A stretch of DNA of 64,000 bases from the NCBI GenBank assembly GCA_020853885.1, contig JADYXZ010000017.1, positions 124,001 to 188,000 of the forward strand. Direction: 5' to 3'. Shown piece by piece: positions 38,237 through 45,439 of this stretch. The DNA comes from Bradyrhizobiaceae bacterium. Its GTDB lineage: Bacteria > Pseudomonadota > Alphaproteobacteria > Rhizobiales > Xanthobacteraceae. The notes below the pieces were generated by a model. That model made no database searches. It was not told the origin of the DNA and saw nothing but the letters and a program-made list of their open reading frames with translations. Made by a program: the position numbers and the translations under genes. How positions within the stretch are numbered: the stretch's first letter is position 1; every line of letters begins with the position of its first letter.

Positions 38237-38668
38237 TTATTCCGGCAGCGCAAGCCGCCCGTGCTCGTCGAACGGGAATTGCGGGTTGTGCGCGACTTCC
38301 CAGACATGGCCGTCGGGATCGGCGAAGTAGCCGATATAGCCGCCCCAGAACACGCGATAGCCGGGCTTGAGGATTTTTCCGCCCGCCTTCGCGGCGGCAT
38401 CGAGCGCCTCGTCGACGGCGGATTCGCTGTCGACGTTGAACGCGAGCGTGAGGCTGCCCGATCCTGCAGCCGTACTGTCGAGCCCCGCATCCCTTGCCAG
38501 ATCGTCCCGCCCGTAAAGCGAAACGATCGTGCCGCCCGCATCGAAGAACGCCACGCCGTTCGCGTTGCGCACGCGGCGTTTCATGCCGAGTGTTTCGTAG
38601 AACCGCGCCGCACGTTCGATATCCTCGACGCCGAGCGTGACGAGGTGGAGACGCAGCGACACGGTCAT
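38237..38668 (-). CDS. VOC/glyoxalase-like family protein
   Basis: A 143-residue protein with paired beta-alpha-beta-beta-beta units: LRLHLVTLGVEDIERAARFY opens the first, and the second ends GYFADPDGHVWEVAHNP. A candidate metal set would include H8, and E in the WEVAHN strand. The substrate cannot be inferred; members range from dioxygenases to resistance proteins. It sits 11 bp downstream of the radical SAM gene on the same strand and may share its transcript. Confidence 0.88.
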   Translation of the reverse strand: MTVSLRLHLVTLGVEDIERAARFYETLGMKRRVRNANGVAFFDAGGTIVSLYGRDDLARDAGLDSTAAGSGSLTLAFNVDSESAVDEALDAAAKAGGKILKPGYRVFWGGYIGYFADPDGHVWEVAHNPQFPFDEHGRLALPE

Positions 38669-38678
38669 GGCGATCGCC

Positions 38679-39842
38679 TCACGCGGCGAACAGGTCGAGC
38701 TGGCTGCCGCGCCGCAGCGGCGGCCTGAATAACGAATTGTTGAGACGGAGCCGCCGCCGGTTGATGCCGAGCCGGCGGCAGGCGAGCTCGAAGCGCCGGC
38801 CGATCGACCAGGCGTAAGGCCCGGTGCCCGTCTGCCGCTTGCCGAACGTCGCGTCGTAGTCCTTGCCGCCGTGCAGGTCGCGCACGAGCGAGATCACGTG
38901 CTTCGCCTTGTCGGGGAAATGCTCGGTGAGCCACTCGCGGAAGAGATCCTTGATCTCGAGCGGCAGCCGCAGCATCACGTAGCCCGCTTCCGTCGCGCCT
39001 GCTGCAGCGGCTGCGTCGAGAATGCGCTCGATCTCGTTGTCATTGATCGCCGGGATGATCGGCGCGACCATCACCGCCGTCGGCACGCCCGCGTGCGCGA
39101 GCGAGCGGATCGCTTCCAGCCGCCGCGACGGCGTCGATGCGCGCGGCTCCATCGCCCGCGCGAGCCGGTGGTCGAGCGTCGTCACCGACAGCGCCACCTT
39201 GGCGAGCCCCTTCGCCGCCATCTCCGACAGGATGTCGAGATCGCGCATGACAAGCGCCGACTTGGTGACGATGCAGACGGGGTGGTTTGCCTCAAGCAGC
39301 ACTTCGAGGATGCCGCGCGTCACCTTCCACTGGCGCTCGATCGGTTGATAGGGATCGGTGTTCGTGCCCATCGCGATCATCTTCGGCTCATAGCCGGGCG
39401 CCGCCAGTTCGCGCGCGAGCAGTTCCGGGGCGTCGGGCTTCACGAACAGCTTGCTCTCGAAATCGAGTCCCGGCGACAGTCCCTGATAGGCGTGGGTCGG
39501 CCGCGCGTAGCAATAGATGCAGCCGTGCTCGCAGCCGCGATAGGGATTGATCGAGCGGTCGAAGCCGATGTCGGGGCTGTCGTTGCGGGTGATGATCTTG
39601 CGGGCGCGCTCTTCCTGCACGATGGTCTTGAACGGCGGCAGCTCCTCGAGGCTCTGCCAGCCGTCGTCGAATACGATGCGCGCGTGCGGCTCGAAGCGGC
39701 CGCTCGCGTTCGACACGGCGCCGCGTCCGCGCCGCCGTTCGGAGCCGACAGCCGTGCCGCCCATGCCCTCGCTGTGCGCCCGATCCGCGGGGGGATCGTC
39801 CGGGCCGGGGTCGAAATGGGGTTCGTCGAATCGCTGGTCCAT
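38679..39842 (-). CDS. Radical SAM protein, PA0069/Rv2578c-like (SplB-related)
   Basis: A 387-residue protein. The [4Fe-4S] radical-SAM motif is C104-x3-C108-x2-C111 in RGCEHGCIYCYARPTHAYQ. It is preceded by IGFDRSINPYRGC, the signature of the PA0069 subgroup related to spore photoproduct lyase. The barrel continues with GTNTDPYQPIER and VTKSALVMRDLDIL. The natural reaction is unknown. The protein ends in an Arg/Leu-rich tail (PPLRRGSQLDLFAA). Confidence 0.9.
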   Translation of the reverse strand: MDQRFDEPHFDPGPDDPPADRAHSEGMGGTAVGSERRRGRGAVSNASGRFEPHARIVFDDGWQSLEELPPFKTIVQEERARKIITRNDSPDIGFDRSINPYRGCEHGCIYCYARPTHAYQGLSPGLDFESKLFVKPDAPELLARELAAPGYEPKMIAMGTNTDPYQPIERQWKVTRGILEVLLEANHPVCIVTKSALVMRDLDILSEMAAKGLAKVALSVTTLDHRLARAMEPRASTPSRRLEAIRSLAHAGVPTAVMVAPIIPAINDNEIERILDAAAAAGATEAGYVMLRLPLEIKDLFREWLTEHFPDKAKHVISLVRDLHGGKDYDATFGKRQTGTGPYAWSIGRRFELACRRLGINRRRLRLNNSLFRPPLRRGSQLDLFAA

Positions 39843-39955
39843 GGCTGCACCCTAATGCGTCAATGAGAACATAACAAGAACAAACAAATCCGCCCCGTCA
39901 AGGCACAAAATCGAGCGTTCACCCCACAAAACCGCTACAAATGCTGCAAAGTTCC

Positions 39956-40492
39956 ATGATTTCCGTCCTTATCCCCACCTTCAATTCCGAGCGCGTCCTG
40001 GTCCCGACACTCTCCGCGCTGGTCCCGGGCTCGGCCGAAGGGCTCCTCCGCGAGGTGATCCTCGTGGACGGCGGCTCGACCGACGGCACGGAGAAGATCG
40101 CCGACGCGGCGGGCTGCGAATTCCGCCGCGGCCGGGGCAGTGAGGATGAATGCCTGCAGACCGCAGCCTCGGCCGCGCGCGGCGAGTGGCTCCTCATGCT
40201 CGAGCCGTCCTGTGTTCTGGAGGAAGGCTGGACGCGCGAGGTTGGGAAGTTCGTAGAGGGCGCCGAGCGCGCGGAACAGGCAAGCATTTGCGCCGCCGTC
40301 TTCCGCCTGACGATCGACGATTACGGCTTCGCGCCGCGCGTGAAGGAAATCGCCGCGATGGTGCGTCTTGCGCTCACCGGCCGCCCGAGCCCGCAGCAGG
40401 GGTTGCTGATCTCGAAGCCGCTCTTCGCAGCGCGCGGCCGCCGCGCCCGCCGCATCGTCATGCTGCGCACGCGCGTCCTTCTTCCCGCATAA
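39956..40492 (+). CDS. Small family 2 glycosyltransferase-like protein
   Basis: A 178-residue GT-A-type protein. It begins ISVLIPTFNSERVLVPTLSAL and has the nucleotide-sugar motif EVILVDGGSTDGTEKIADAA, so the donor-binding half is present. The C-terminal part is short and ends in basic residues (ARGRRARRIVMLRTRVLLPA), with no obvious DxD or Q/RxxRW motif. It may be a minimal or degenerate glycosyltransferase. ATG 39956 is preferred; ATG 39941 in frame adds five residues. Confidence 0.8.
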   Translation: MISVLIPTFNSERVLVPTLSALVPGSAEGLLREVILVDGGSTDGTEKIADAAGCEFRRGRGSEDECLQTAASAARGEWLLMLEPSCVLEEGWTREVGKFVEGAERAEQASICAAVFRLTIDDYGFAPRVKEIAAMVRLALTGRPSPQQGLLISKPLFAARGRRARRIVMLRTRVLLPA

Positions 40493-40502
40493 GAAATTTC
40501 CC

Positions 40503-40597
40503 TCATGCCCGGGCTCGACCCGGGCATCCCAGAGCATCTTTCTCCGCGCCTCAGGGCACGCCGGCTGGATTGCCGGGTCAGGCCCGGCAAGGAGGGA
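40503..40597. repeat. Intergenic palindromes, CATGCCCGGGCTCGACCCGGGCAT type
   Basis: The first stem is ATGCCCGGG-CTCGA-CCCGGGCAT, and a second, TTGCCGGG-TCAGG-CCCGGCAA, lies at 40570-40590. Both are typical dispersed rhizobial hairpins. They sit between the glycosyltransferase and the MarR-GNAT promoter region. Confidence 0.75.
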
Positions 40598-40619
40598 CGG
40601 TCGGCGCCCAAGAGGTTAC

Positions 40620-40653
40620 TTGACATCGTCAAGTAATTGATTGACGTTGTCAT
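40620..40653. promoter_or_regulatory. Two tandem TTGAC-N3-GTCAA operators upstream of the MarR-GNAT gene
   Basis: TTGACATCGTCAA (40620-40632) is a perfect 5+3+5 palindrome. TTGACGTTGTCAT (40641-40653) repeats it with one mismatch. Their starts are 21 bp apart, two helical turns, so two dimers could bind on the same face. They lie 18-50 bp before the regulator's ATG, which suits autorepression by a MarR protein. Confidence 0.65.
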
Positions 40654-40670
40654 ATATTGACGGTGGCGTC

Positions 40671-41609
40671 ATGACTGTCCGTTCCGACCACGAGCTCGCT
40701 CGTCGCGTTGACGCGCTCCGCGCTTTCAACCGCTTCTACACGCGCAGGATCGGCGTGTTGGAGGAACGACATCTGCAGAGTCCGTTCTCCCTCGCCGAAG
40801 CGCGTGTGCTCTACGAGCTTTCGCAGAGAAAAAAGTGCACCGCGACGGATGTCGGGCGCGAACTCGGCCTCGATCTCGGCTATCTCAGCCGTATCCTGCG
40901 GCGCTTCGAGCGCAAGGGACTGATCACGCGCAAAGCATCGGCAACCGATGCCCGGCAATCGCTGCTGCAGCTCACGCCGAAAGGCCGCGAGGCGTTCGCG
41001 CCGCTTAACGCGAAGTCGCAGGACATCATGCGGTCCATTCTGCAGTCGCTTGCGCCCGACGATCAAAGCCATCTGCTCGCGAGCATGCAGTCGATCCGTG
41101 AGATTCTTGGCGGTTCAGATCGCGGCAAGAGAGTGCTCACGCTGCGCACGCATCGCTACGGTGACATGGCGTGGATCGTCGCTCACCAGATCGACATCTA
41201 CGAACGCGAGTACGGCTGGCGCGAACGGTTTGAATACCTGATGCTTCGCATCGCGGCCGACATCCTCGAAAACTTCGATCCCAAGCGCGAACACATCTGG
41301 ATTGCCGAGCTCGACGGCAAGCGCGTCGGTTCGGCGTGCGTCGTCGCGGAGTCGAAGTCGGTGGCGCGGCTGCGCCTCCTGCTCGTCGAGCCGGAAGCGC
41401 GCGGCCTCGGCATCGGCCGGAAGCTCGTCGGGCAATGCATCGAATTCGCCCGCGCCGCCGGCTATCGCAGCATGATCCTGTGGACACAGGACGTCCTGCA
41501 AGCGGCGCGTGCGAACTACGAAAAGGCCGGCTTCCGCCTGACGCGACGCAAAAAGCACCGCGATTTCGGCGTCCCGCTCACCGGCGAGACCTGGGAGATC
41601 AAGCTATGA
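40671..41609 (+). CDS. MarR-type regulator fused to a GNAT acetyltransferase
   Basis: A 312-residue two-domain protein. The N-terminal winged helix (about 1-140) reads FSLAEARVLYELSQRKK, TATDVGRELGLDLGYLSRIL and DARQSLLQLTPKGREAF, typical of MarR. The C-terminal GNAT domain (about 155-312) has the acetyl-CoA loop VEPEARGLGIGRKLVGQCIE (the R/Q-x-x-G-x-G/A type) and ARANYEKAGFRL. Such fusions are known as putative regulators whose ligand may be acetylated. ATG 40671 (MTVRSD) is chosen because earlier codons overlap the operator. The stop overlaps a small downstream ORF by 4 bp. Confidence 0.9.
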   Translation: MTVRSDHELARRVDALRAFNRFYTRRIGVLEERHLQSPFSLAEARVLYELSQRKKCTATDVGRELGLDLGYLSRILRRFERKGLITRKASATDARQSLLQLTPKGREAFAPLNAKSQDIMRSILQSLAPDDQSHLLASMQSIREILGGSDRGKRVLTLRTHRYGDMAWIVAHQIDIYEREYGWRERFEYLMLRIAADILENFDPKREHIWIAELDGKRVGSACVVAESKSVARLRLLLVEPEARGLGIGRKLVGQCIEFARAAGYRSMILWTQDVLQAARANYEKAGFRLTRRKKHRDFGVPLTGETWEIKL

Positions 41610-41791
41610 GCGCCCCATTCCGCGATCCGCGCCCGGATGGCGCGGACATCGGGATCTGGCCGCCGGTCTTCGATCTTGGTCCCGCCCTGATTGCCGATCG
41701 TGTGAGCGAGGCGCATGCGATGCGGACGGAGGCGATCCATCGCGCTGTTCTGCGCATTTTTCAGGCAATGGCACGCGCAACAATTTGTTAA
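41606..41791 (+). CDS. Small hypothetical protein translationally coupled to the MarR-GNAT gene
   Basis: A 61-residue ORF starting at an ATG that overlaps the upstream stop (ATGA). It begins MSAPFRDPRPDGADIGIWPP and ends in an amphipathic, basic helix (TEAIHRAVLRIFQAMARATI). There is no signal peptide or cysteine pattern. The tight coupling argues for a real gene, but it is short and I recognise no family. Confidence 0.5.
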   Translation: MSAPFRDPRPDGADIGIWPPVFDLGPALIADRVSEAHAMRTEAIHRAVLRIFQAMARATIC

Positions 41792-41804
41792 CCATAAACA
41801 GCCA

Positions 41805-41830
41805 CCCTCCATTCGCGGCAATGTGGAGGG
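41805..41830 (+). promoter_or_regulatory. Hairpin that pairs with the ribosome-binding site of the porin gene
   Basis: CCCTCCA (41805-41811) can pair with TGGAGGG (41824-41830) around a 12-base loop. The 3' arm is the Shine-Dalgarno sequence of the next gene, whose ATG is at 41837. The structure could therefore control translation. This is inferred from pairing alone. Confidence 0.45.
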
Positions 41831-41836
41831 CTCCCG

Positions 41837-42541
41837 ATGAATCGGCTCGTTGCAATGGCGTTCGCCATCGTTTTGGGTGCGGGCGCCGCCCACGCCGCTG
41901 ACTACCCGCGAGTTGATCCGGGCCTGCTGCCGCCGGGCGTGCCCGTCCTGATGTGGCAGGGCGCCTATTTTGGCGCAAATGTCGGTTGGGGCACCGGCAA
42001 GATGCGGGGAGAAGCCGACGTGCAGGTGGACCCGTTGCCCGCCCCGCCCGAGGTGCTGCGCGGCTCGCTCAACAGCGACGGCGCGTTCGTCGGTGTGCAC
42101 GCCGGATACAATTTCCTCAGCGACACGATGCTCTACGGCATCGAGGCCGACATTCAGTTCGCACGGATTTCAGGCGGCTTGTACGACGTGGACCTGGATG
42201 CCGGCATCAATGGCAGGCTGCGATGGTTCTCGACGCTGCGCGGCCGTGTCGGCATGACCTCGGGCAATTTCCTGCTCTATGGCACCGCCGGCCTCGCGGT
42301 CGGTGGCGGTCAGGCCACCGCCTATGTAGGCTCGGATTCGGCCAGCAGGCGCAGGACCCATGTCGGCTGGACGGCCGGCGCCGGCGCCGAGTTCGCGGTG
42401 AACCACGAGTTGTCGGTACGGCTCGAATATCTCTACGCCGATTTCGGCAAGAAGAACTATGTGTCCGTACCCGACGTGATCGAGGCGGACGTCGGCATTC
42501 GTGCGCACCTCTTCCGTATCGGTGTCACCGCGCATTTCTGA
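41837..42541 (+). CDS. Omp25/Omp31-like outer-membrane beta-barrel protein
   Basis: A 234-residue protein with a signal peptide (MNRLVAMAFAIVLGAGAAHA, cleavage about residue 20). An eight-stranded barrel follows, with alternating strands such as WQGAYFGANVGWGTG, GAFVGVHAGYNFL, STLRGRVGM and HELSVRLEYLYADFGKKNY. It ends in phenylalanine (TAHF), the BAM recognition signal. This family is abundant in rhizobia and contributes to outer-membrane stability and host interaction. Confidence 0.9.
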   Translation: MNRLVAMAFAIVLGAGAAHAADYPRVDPGLLPPGVPVLMWQGAYFGANVGWGTGKMRGEADVQVDPLPAPPEVLRGSLNSDGAFVGVHAGYNFLSDTMLYGIEADIQFARISGGLYDVDLDAGINGRLRWFSTLRGRVGMTSGNFLLYGTAGLAVGGGQATAYVGSDSASRRRTHVGWTAGAGAEFAVNHELSVRLEYLYADFGKKNYVSVPDVIEADVGIRAHLFRIGVTAHF

Positions 42542-42637
42542 AAGCTGGCAGGCGGTCAGCCCGCCGATCTCTTTTCGCCGCCCGGCATGCCCGCCGAAAG
42601 CTGCGCGGACAGCGCGGCCGTAAGCGGGCGGAGAAAG

Positions 42638-43195
42638 CTATTTCTTCCGCGCCTTCCCGCGCTTCAGATGTTCGTCGAGACGCGGGAGAATTTCGACGAA
42701 GTTGCAGGGCAGGTGGCGATAATCGAGCTGGTGCAGGAGAATCTCGTCCCAGGCGTCCTTGCACGCTCCGGGTGAGCCCGGCAGGCAGAAGATGTAGGTC
42801 GCGTTGGCGACGCCCGCGGTCGCCCGCGTCTGGATCGACGACGATCCGATCTTCGGCATGCTCACCATCAGGAACAGCGCCGAGAAGCCGTCCATCCTCT
42901 TCTCGAACAGCGGCTCGACCGCTTCCGGCGTCACGTCGCGGCCGGTGAAGCCGGTGCCGCCCGTCGTGATCACGACGTCGATTTTCTGGTCCTTGATCCA
43001 CTTCTTCACCTGCGCACGGATCTTCCGCACGTCGTCCGTCACGATCGCGCGGTCGGCGAGCTTGTGCCCGGCCTTCTCGATGCGGTCCACGAGCGTCGCG
43101 CCGGACTTGTCGCCGGCGAGATCGCGCGTGTCGGAGACGGTAAGCACGGCGATGGAAAGCGGAACGAAGGAGCGGGAAGGATCGATGCCGGGCAT
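42638..43195 (-). CDS. moaB: Molybdenum cofactor biosynthesis protein MoaB/MogA family
   Basis: A 185-residue protein of the MoCF-binding fold. The molybdopterin-binding motif is DVVITTGGTGFTGRDVTPEA, preceded by LSIAVLTVSDTRD. A second motif CLPGSPGAC follows. It probably adenylylates molybdopterin or assists that step. No other moa or moe genes are adjacent. The C-terminus is lysine-rich (KRGKARKK). Confidence 0.9.
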   Translation of the reverse strand: MPGIDPSRSFVPLSIAVLTVSDTRDLAGDKSGATLVDRIEKAGHKLADRAIVTDDVRKIRAQVKKWIKDQKIDVVITTGGTGFTGRDVTPEAVEPLFEKRMDGFSALFLMVSMPKIGSSSIQTRATAGVANATYIFCLPGSPGACKDAWDEILLHQLDYRHLPCNFVEILPRLDEHLKRGKARKK

Positions 43196-43246
43196 TGATG
43201 GGTGAGCCTGCGTTACTTTTTGATAGGGCGCGACAATACCATCCCC

Positions 43247-43729
43247 TCAAAGCGCGCGATACATCACAAGCGCATCGACATCGCCGTGCGCCGAGTGATT
43301 GAATGCACCCGGCAGGCGGCCCACCACCGCAAAGCCGAGCGACTGCCACAGCCGCACCGCGCGTTCGTTCGTCGACACCACGAAGTTGAACTGCATCGCG
43401 CGGAAGCCCTGCACGCGCGCGGTCTCCAGCGAGTGCAGGCACATCGCCCGCGCGATGCCGCGGCCCGTCGCCCACGGCGCGGTCATGTAGCCGCAATTCG
43501 CGACGTGCGCGCCGCCGCCCTGCTGGTTCGCGCGCAGGTGATAGGTGCCGACGATCTCGCCCGCATCTTCGGCGACGAAGGCTTGATACGGCGCGGTGCG
43601 CCAATAGGCGAGGGCGGCTTCCCGGCTCATGTCGCGCGGCAGCGCATAGGTTTCGCCCGCGCGGATGACCGGCTCCATGATCTTCCAGATCGCGTGCGCG
43701 TCGCGATCCTCGGCCGGGCGGACGATCAT
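43247..43729 (-). CDS. GNAT family N-acetyltransferase
   Basis: A 160-residue single-domain acetyltransferase starting at ATG 43727-43729 (MIVRPAEDRDAHAI). The acetyl-CoA loop is TAPWATGRGIARAM, and the C-terminal motif ERAVRLWQSLGFAVVGRLPGAF is characteristic of the family. The acceptor is unknown. It follows the zinc metallopeptidase gene by 8 bp on the same strand, so the two are likely co-transcribed. Confidence 0.88.
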   Translation of the reverse strand: MIVRPAEDRDAHAIWKIMEPVIRAGETYALPRDMSREAALAYWRTAPYQAFVAEDAGEIVGTYHLRANQQGGGAHVANCGYMTAPWATGRGIARAMCLHSLETARVQGFRAMQFNFVVSTNERAVRLWQSLGFAVVGRLPGAFNHSAHGDVDALVMYRAL

Positions 43730-43737
43730 GTGCGCGT

Positions 43738-44640
43738 TCAGAGCGCTTCCGCGGCGAAGGTGTTGCAGCTCTGCACCGAGCCCGACTTGAAGCCGTTCAT
43801 GAACCAGCGCCGGCGCTGCTCCGACGAGCCGTGCGTGAAGGAATCGGGCACCACATAGCCCTGCGATTTCTTCTGCAGCATGTCGTCGCCGATCGCCGAC
43901 GCCGTCTGCAGCGCGGCGTCCACGTCGCCTTCCTCGAGGAAAGCCGAGCGCGAGTGCTGCTTGTTCGCCCAGACGCCCGCGTAGCAATCCGCCTGCAGCT
44001 CGACGCGCACCTGCAGCGCGTTGCGCTCCCGCTCGCTGACGCGGCTCTGCACCTCGCGCACCTTCTCGAGAATGCCGGTCATGTTCTGCACGTGATGGCC
44101 GATCTCGTGCGCGATCACGTAAGCTTGCGAGAACTCGCAGCTCTTGCTGCCGGCCGGACAGGCGCCGAAACGGCGCTGCAGGTCCTGGAAGAACGAGGTG
44201 TCGAGATAGACCGCCTGCTCGGGCGGACAGTAGAACGGACCCATGGCCGATTGCGCAAAGCCGCAGGCCGACTGCGTTGCGCGCGAGAAGATGACAAGCC
44301 GCGGCGCGCGATATCGTGCGCCTGCCTGCGTGAAGATCTCGTTCCAGCGGTCCTCGGTCGAGCCGAGCACGGCCGAGACGAACTGGCCGAGATTGTCCGC
44401 GGGCGCGCCGGTCTGCCGCGGCGTCGCGGGCCCGCGCGTCTGTTCCGTGCCCGGTCCCTGGATCGTGTCGAGGCCGGTCAGGAGCGTGAGCGGATTGATG
44501 CCGAGCGCCCAGGCGATCAGCCCGATGATGATGAGCCCGCCGATGCCGATGCCGCCGCCAGCGCGCCGCGTGGGGAAACCGCCGCCTTGGCCGCGCCGGT
44601 CTTCGACGTTCGTACTGCGCCGTAAATCATCCCATTTCAT
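43738..44640 (-). CDS. Neutral zinc metallopeptidase, YpfJ family
   Basis: A 300-residue protein with a short cytoplasmic N-terminus, one membrane helix (about residues 30-50: GIGIGGLIIIGLIAWALGIN) and a large outer domain. The zinc motif is VIAHEIGHHVQN, with the third ligand probably in VELQADCYAGVWA. Paired cysteines (CGFAQ, YCPPEQ, CPAGSKSC) suggest disulfides outside the cytoplasm. The physiological substrate is unknown. Confidence 0.92.
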   Translation of the reverse strand: MKWDDLRRSTNVEDRRGQGGGFPTRRAGGGIGIGGLIIIGLIAWALGINPLTLLTGLDTIQGPGTEQTRGPATPRQTGAPADNLGQFVSAVLGSTEDRWNEIFTQAGARYRAPRLVIFSRATQSACGFAQSAMGPFYCPPEQAVYLDTSFFQDLQRRFGACPAGSKSCEFSQAYVIAHEIGHHVQNMTGILEKVREVQSRVSERERNALQVRVELQADCYAGVWANKQHSRSAFLEEGDVDAALQTASAIGDDMLQKKSQGYVVPDSFTHGSSEQRRRWFMNGFKSGSVQSCNTFAAEAL

Positions 44641-44776
44641 CTATGGCTCCAGCGGCACAATGCCTCCGCCGCAATTGCACCGGAATTGTGACCGAGCTGT
44701 GAGTTAAGCCCCGCCGGAGGATTGCGGCAAGCGCCTCCGGACTGCACGATAGCGGCGACCGGGAAGGGGGCTGCCC

Positions 44777-45439
44777 GTGAGTCGAATTCGCAGAAAATCC
44801 GCGCGCATGCTTCCGAATTTCCGCCGCGAAAAAAGGGCCTATACGAGCGGGCTCGCCCCGGTCGCCGGCTGCGACGAGGCGGGTGTCGCGCCGCTCGCGG
44901 GCCCCGTGGTCGCCGCCGCGGTGATCCTCGATCCCAAGCGCGTGCCGAAGGGGCTCGACGACTCCAAGCGCCTGACGGCCGAGCGCCGCGAGGAGCTGTT
45001 CACCGAGATTTGTGCGACCGCGGAGATCGCCGTCGCCTTTGCGCCGCCCGCCCGCATCGACCGCGACAATATCTTCCGCGCGCGGATGTGGGCGCTGGCG
45101 CAGGCCGTGCGCGCGCTGCCGTTGCGTCCGGCGCTCGTCTATGTCGACGGCCCGCACCGCCCGCCGCTTGCCGAGGATTTCTGCGCCGTCGAAACGCTGG
45201 TCAACGGCGACGCGCTCTGCGCGTCGATTGCCGCCGCCTCGATCGTCGCCAAGGTCACGCGTGACCGCCTGATGTGCCGCCTCGGCGAGACGTTTCCCGA
45301 CTACGGGTTCGAGCGCCACAAGGGCTACGGCACCGAGCTGCATATCGCAGCACTCAGCCGCCATGGTCCGACGCCGCATCACCGCACGTCGTTTCAGCCG
45401 GTCGTCGCCTCCCGCGCGGTCGAAGCCGTCGAGGATTGA
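44777..45439 (+). CDS. rnhB: Ribonuclease HII with altered GRG motif
   Basis: A 220-residue enzyme that cleaves RNA-DNA junctions and removes misincorporated ribonucleotides. The catalytic acids appear intact: D33 and E34 (CDEAG), D124 (VYVDG) and D145 (VNGDAL). The normally conserved GRG tripeptide after the first acids is G36-V37-A38 here, so the arginine that contacts the junction is missing. The C-terminal HKGYGT and RTSFQPV motifs are normal. The GTG start at 44777 follows GGGAAGGGGG; ATG 44807 is less well supported. The stop overlaps the next gene's ATG by one base. Confidence 0.93.
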   Translation: MSRIRRKSARMLPNFRREKRAYTSGLAPVAGCDEAGVAPLAGPVVAAAVILDPKRVPKGLDDSKRLTAERREELFTEICATAEIAVAFAPPARIDRDNIFRARMWALAQAVRALPLRPALVYVDGPHRPPLAEDFCAVETLVNGDALCASIAAASIVAKVTRDRLMCRLGETFPDYGFERHKGYGTELHIAALSRHGPTPHHRTSFQPVVASRAVEAVED

